NCBI RefSeq assembly: GCF_001310815.1
Contig: NZ_BAZK01000031.1
Span: 1-57,010, forward strand
Source of the DNA: Pseudovibrio denitrificans JCM 12308
GTDB lineage: Bacteria > Pseudomonadota > Alphaproteobacteria > Rhizobiales > Stappiaceae
DNA length: 57,010 nucleotides
Direction of reading: 5' to 3'
Of the stretch, positions 55,540 through 57,010 are shown piece after piece. Numbering within the stretch: position 1 is the first letter of the stretch; each line of letters begins with the position of its first letter. The position numbers and the translations under genes are program-made. The notes below the pieces were generated by a model. It was given only the letters and a program-made list of their open reading frames with translations. It made no database searches and was not told the origin of the DNA.

Positions 55540-57010
55540 TACGCGTCCTCCATCTGTGCAGATGACATATTATGACGCCGCGTCAACAATGCCGAGCGGC
55601 TCGCTTTTGCTGGATTCTCAGGTCTTACAGACTGATGTGTTTCTGCGCTTTTCTGAACAAGCTGCTCAGCCTTTGCAGAGCGCGACTGCAAATCCGCCAG
55701 ATAGAGTGCCGTCTCATGCGGCGTCGTTAAGCGGAACAAGTCTACAATTGGAATTTCAGCCCCAAGCTCTTGCTCCATCAGCCGGTGAACCCGCACTAGC
55801 TCAAGGGATGTGCCGCCAGCATCAAAGAAGCTGTCTTGAGATCTTAGATTCCGACCACCAAGTGCCTCAGTCCACCACCCAATAACTTTGGTTTCCAACA
55901 CTTCGACGTCGGCATCATTAGCGTTTTTGATTATACCTTGATGCCGTGCCGGTTCTTGTGTCGCTATCTCGCGCGCAGCAGAAGTGCCTTCCTTGGAAGG
56001 CTGTTCATCTTCAAGCAGGTCTATCAAGACCTTGTTGTCGATCTTGCCGTTTGAAGTCAATGGCATCCGTCGGCACGAGACAACCCGTTGTGGAACCATG
56101 TAATTTGGAAGTCTGTCTTTCAGAAACTCCGCCAACTCAGTGCCAAAATCCTGATCCGCTACATCCGATTTCGGTTGCTTCTCATAACTGGAGAAATCCC
56201 GGATCAGCGCTTCCTCGTCATGTTGGTCTGCTGGAACAAAGCCACCGACGATACAATGTAAGGGCATGTAGCCATCCCCAAGATCCAGTGCGCGACGAAG
56301 ATCTCGGTCGTTCATTGCGCCCAACTGGCAGAACCCCAACTCAAGATCAGCAGCTTGGTCTTCCAGAAGCTGGCACATAGCACCAACCTCCATCGCGGCA
56401 AACATCACCCCCAGGTCCTTACCGTAAAGAGGTTCGATAGCCGACTTGTCGCAGACAAAATAAAGAGCAAACGATGCACTCTCAATAAGCGAGACATTTG
56501 GTCCAGCCTGACCTGCCACAATGCCACTTGATCGTTCACCCGTGGCAACCAGCTCATTGGTCCTAGGATCATGGTAGTAAAGACCTGCGGGCACATCCTG
56601 GATTTTGCCAGAATGGACACCCACATAGGTTTGAACCGGGTACAATCCACCTGCTGAACCATATCGATACTTGGGAAAGGGCAGACGGTCGAAATGGCGT
56701 TGTGATAGCGAGCGAAGAACTTCGCCCAGTTGTTCTTTCGTGACTATTTGATCTGCGTAGTTGCGACAACTTCTCCGCCGCACAAAACGTGTGTCAGTGT
56801 CCTCAGGAACACCAAAGGCATGACGTTCACCCTTGAGCCGACGGATACCGCGTTGTTCAAGTTTGAAAGCAAGCCGTGCACCAGGATCAGTTATGATCGT
56901 CGGATCTACCTTATGGGTAGAAGTATCTTCATCGGTTTCCACAAAGGCAACCAGCTTACGCCCTCCCCTGTGTCCCGTACCATCGCTTTGGCATGTCGGA
57001 TTTTTTCATG
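55539..57010 (-). CDS. clbK: ClbK C-terminal part: adenylation tail with oxidase domain and carrier (partial; one frame break)
   Basis: Only the last ~490 residues lie in the window. Near 56960 one C is missing: upstream the frame reads HEKIRHAKAMVRDTGEG, downstream RKLVAFVETDED, together the end of an adenylation core. A flavin-dependent nitroreductase-like oxidase domain follows (RRSCRNYADQIV, YRYGSAGGLYPVQTYVG, KDLGVMFAAMEVGAMCQLL). The A10 motif MPLTSNGKIDNKVL comes after it, showing the oxidase is inserted inside the A domain. The carrier is FFDAGGTSLELV. E. coli ClbK has the same Cy-A-Ox-PCP ending, which oxidises thiazoline to thiazole. Confidence 0.87.

Noticed and set aside
39924..56942. 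Programmed ribosomal frameshifting in the clb genes
   Set aside because: Breaks occur at different non-slippery short runs, and the same type of break is found in unrelated genes across the window; sequence error is simpler.

Overview
The window looks like part of a marine alphaproteobacterial replicon, most probably Pseudovibrio or a close relative. This is inferred from colibactin-type genes, an alphaproteobacterial virB/virD4 conjugation system, a repC-type plasmid replication remnant and moderate G+C. Three blocks can be read.

Left block (1-21.3 kb): a conjugation module. Almost all of it runs leftward as one long transcription unit: traK-like, traL-like, traM-like, virB2, virB3, virB4, virB5, virB6, virB7, virB8, virB9, virB10, a large cysteine-repeat protein, virB11, virD4, a TOPRIM primase-like gene, mobC, mobA, and a 3' remnant of repC. 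One secreted-protein gene sits on the opposite strand between virB5 and virB6. The left edge holds the end of an RTX protein whose C-terminal domain matches that of the virB-region repeat protein. The 20.1-21.3 kb interval is gene-poor but rich in inverted and direct repeats and has a consensus DnaA box, so it is a candidate origin or transfer region.

Middle block (21.6-37.6 kb): accessory genes. These are a GH16 glycosidase; a 612-residue protein whose C-terminus has the phosphothreonine lyase (OspF/SpvC/HopAI1) signature behind a long coiled coil; small membrane and secreted proteins; an ImmA/IrrE-type metallopeptidase with a PIN-like partner; a four-gene rightward operon of unknown function; and a leftward operon of a small probable winged-helix protein, an SMC-like ABC ATPase with a zinc motif, a helical protein ending in a PD-(D/E)xK-like nuclease domain, and a second nuclease-like protein. 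The last operon resembles three-component ABC-ATPase conflict systems and is the best candidate for an undescribed defence system.

Right block (37.9-57 kb): a colibactin-type biosynthetic cluster. Leftward, in the E. coli pks-island order, come clbK (C-terminal part only), clbL, clbM, clbN, clbO, clbP and clbQ. A complete MacAB-like exporter (membrane fusion protein, ATPase, two FtsX-type permeases) is inserted between clbN and clbO. Converging on clbQ from the other side are clbS (self-resistance) and clbA (phosphopantetheinyl transferase), which overlap. The ClbN adenylation domain carries an asparagine code and an epimerase domain, ClbP keeps its catalytic Ser/Lys/Tyr and three C-terminal membrane helices, and ClbO has a degenerate acyltransferase site. 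Together these indicate the D-Asn prodrug activation logic of colibactin.

A strong caveat is that at least 17 genes or gene pieces are interrupted by single-base indels. Nearly all are one-base deletions in short homopolymer runs, and restoring one base gives a family-consistent protein each time. This pattern looks like residual sequencing error more than gene decay, so I annotate these genes at full length and flag the break points.
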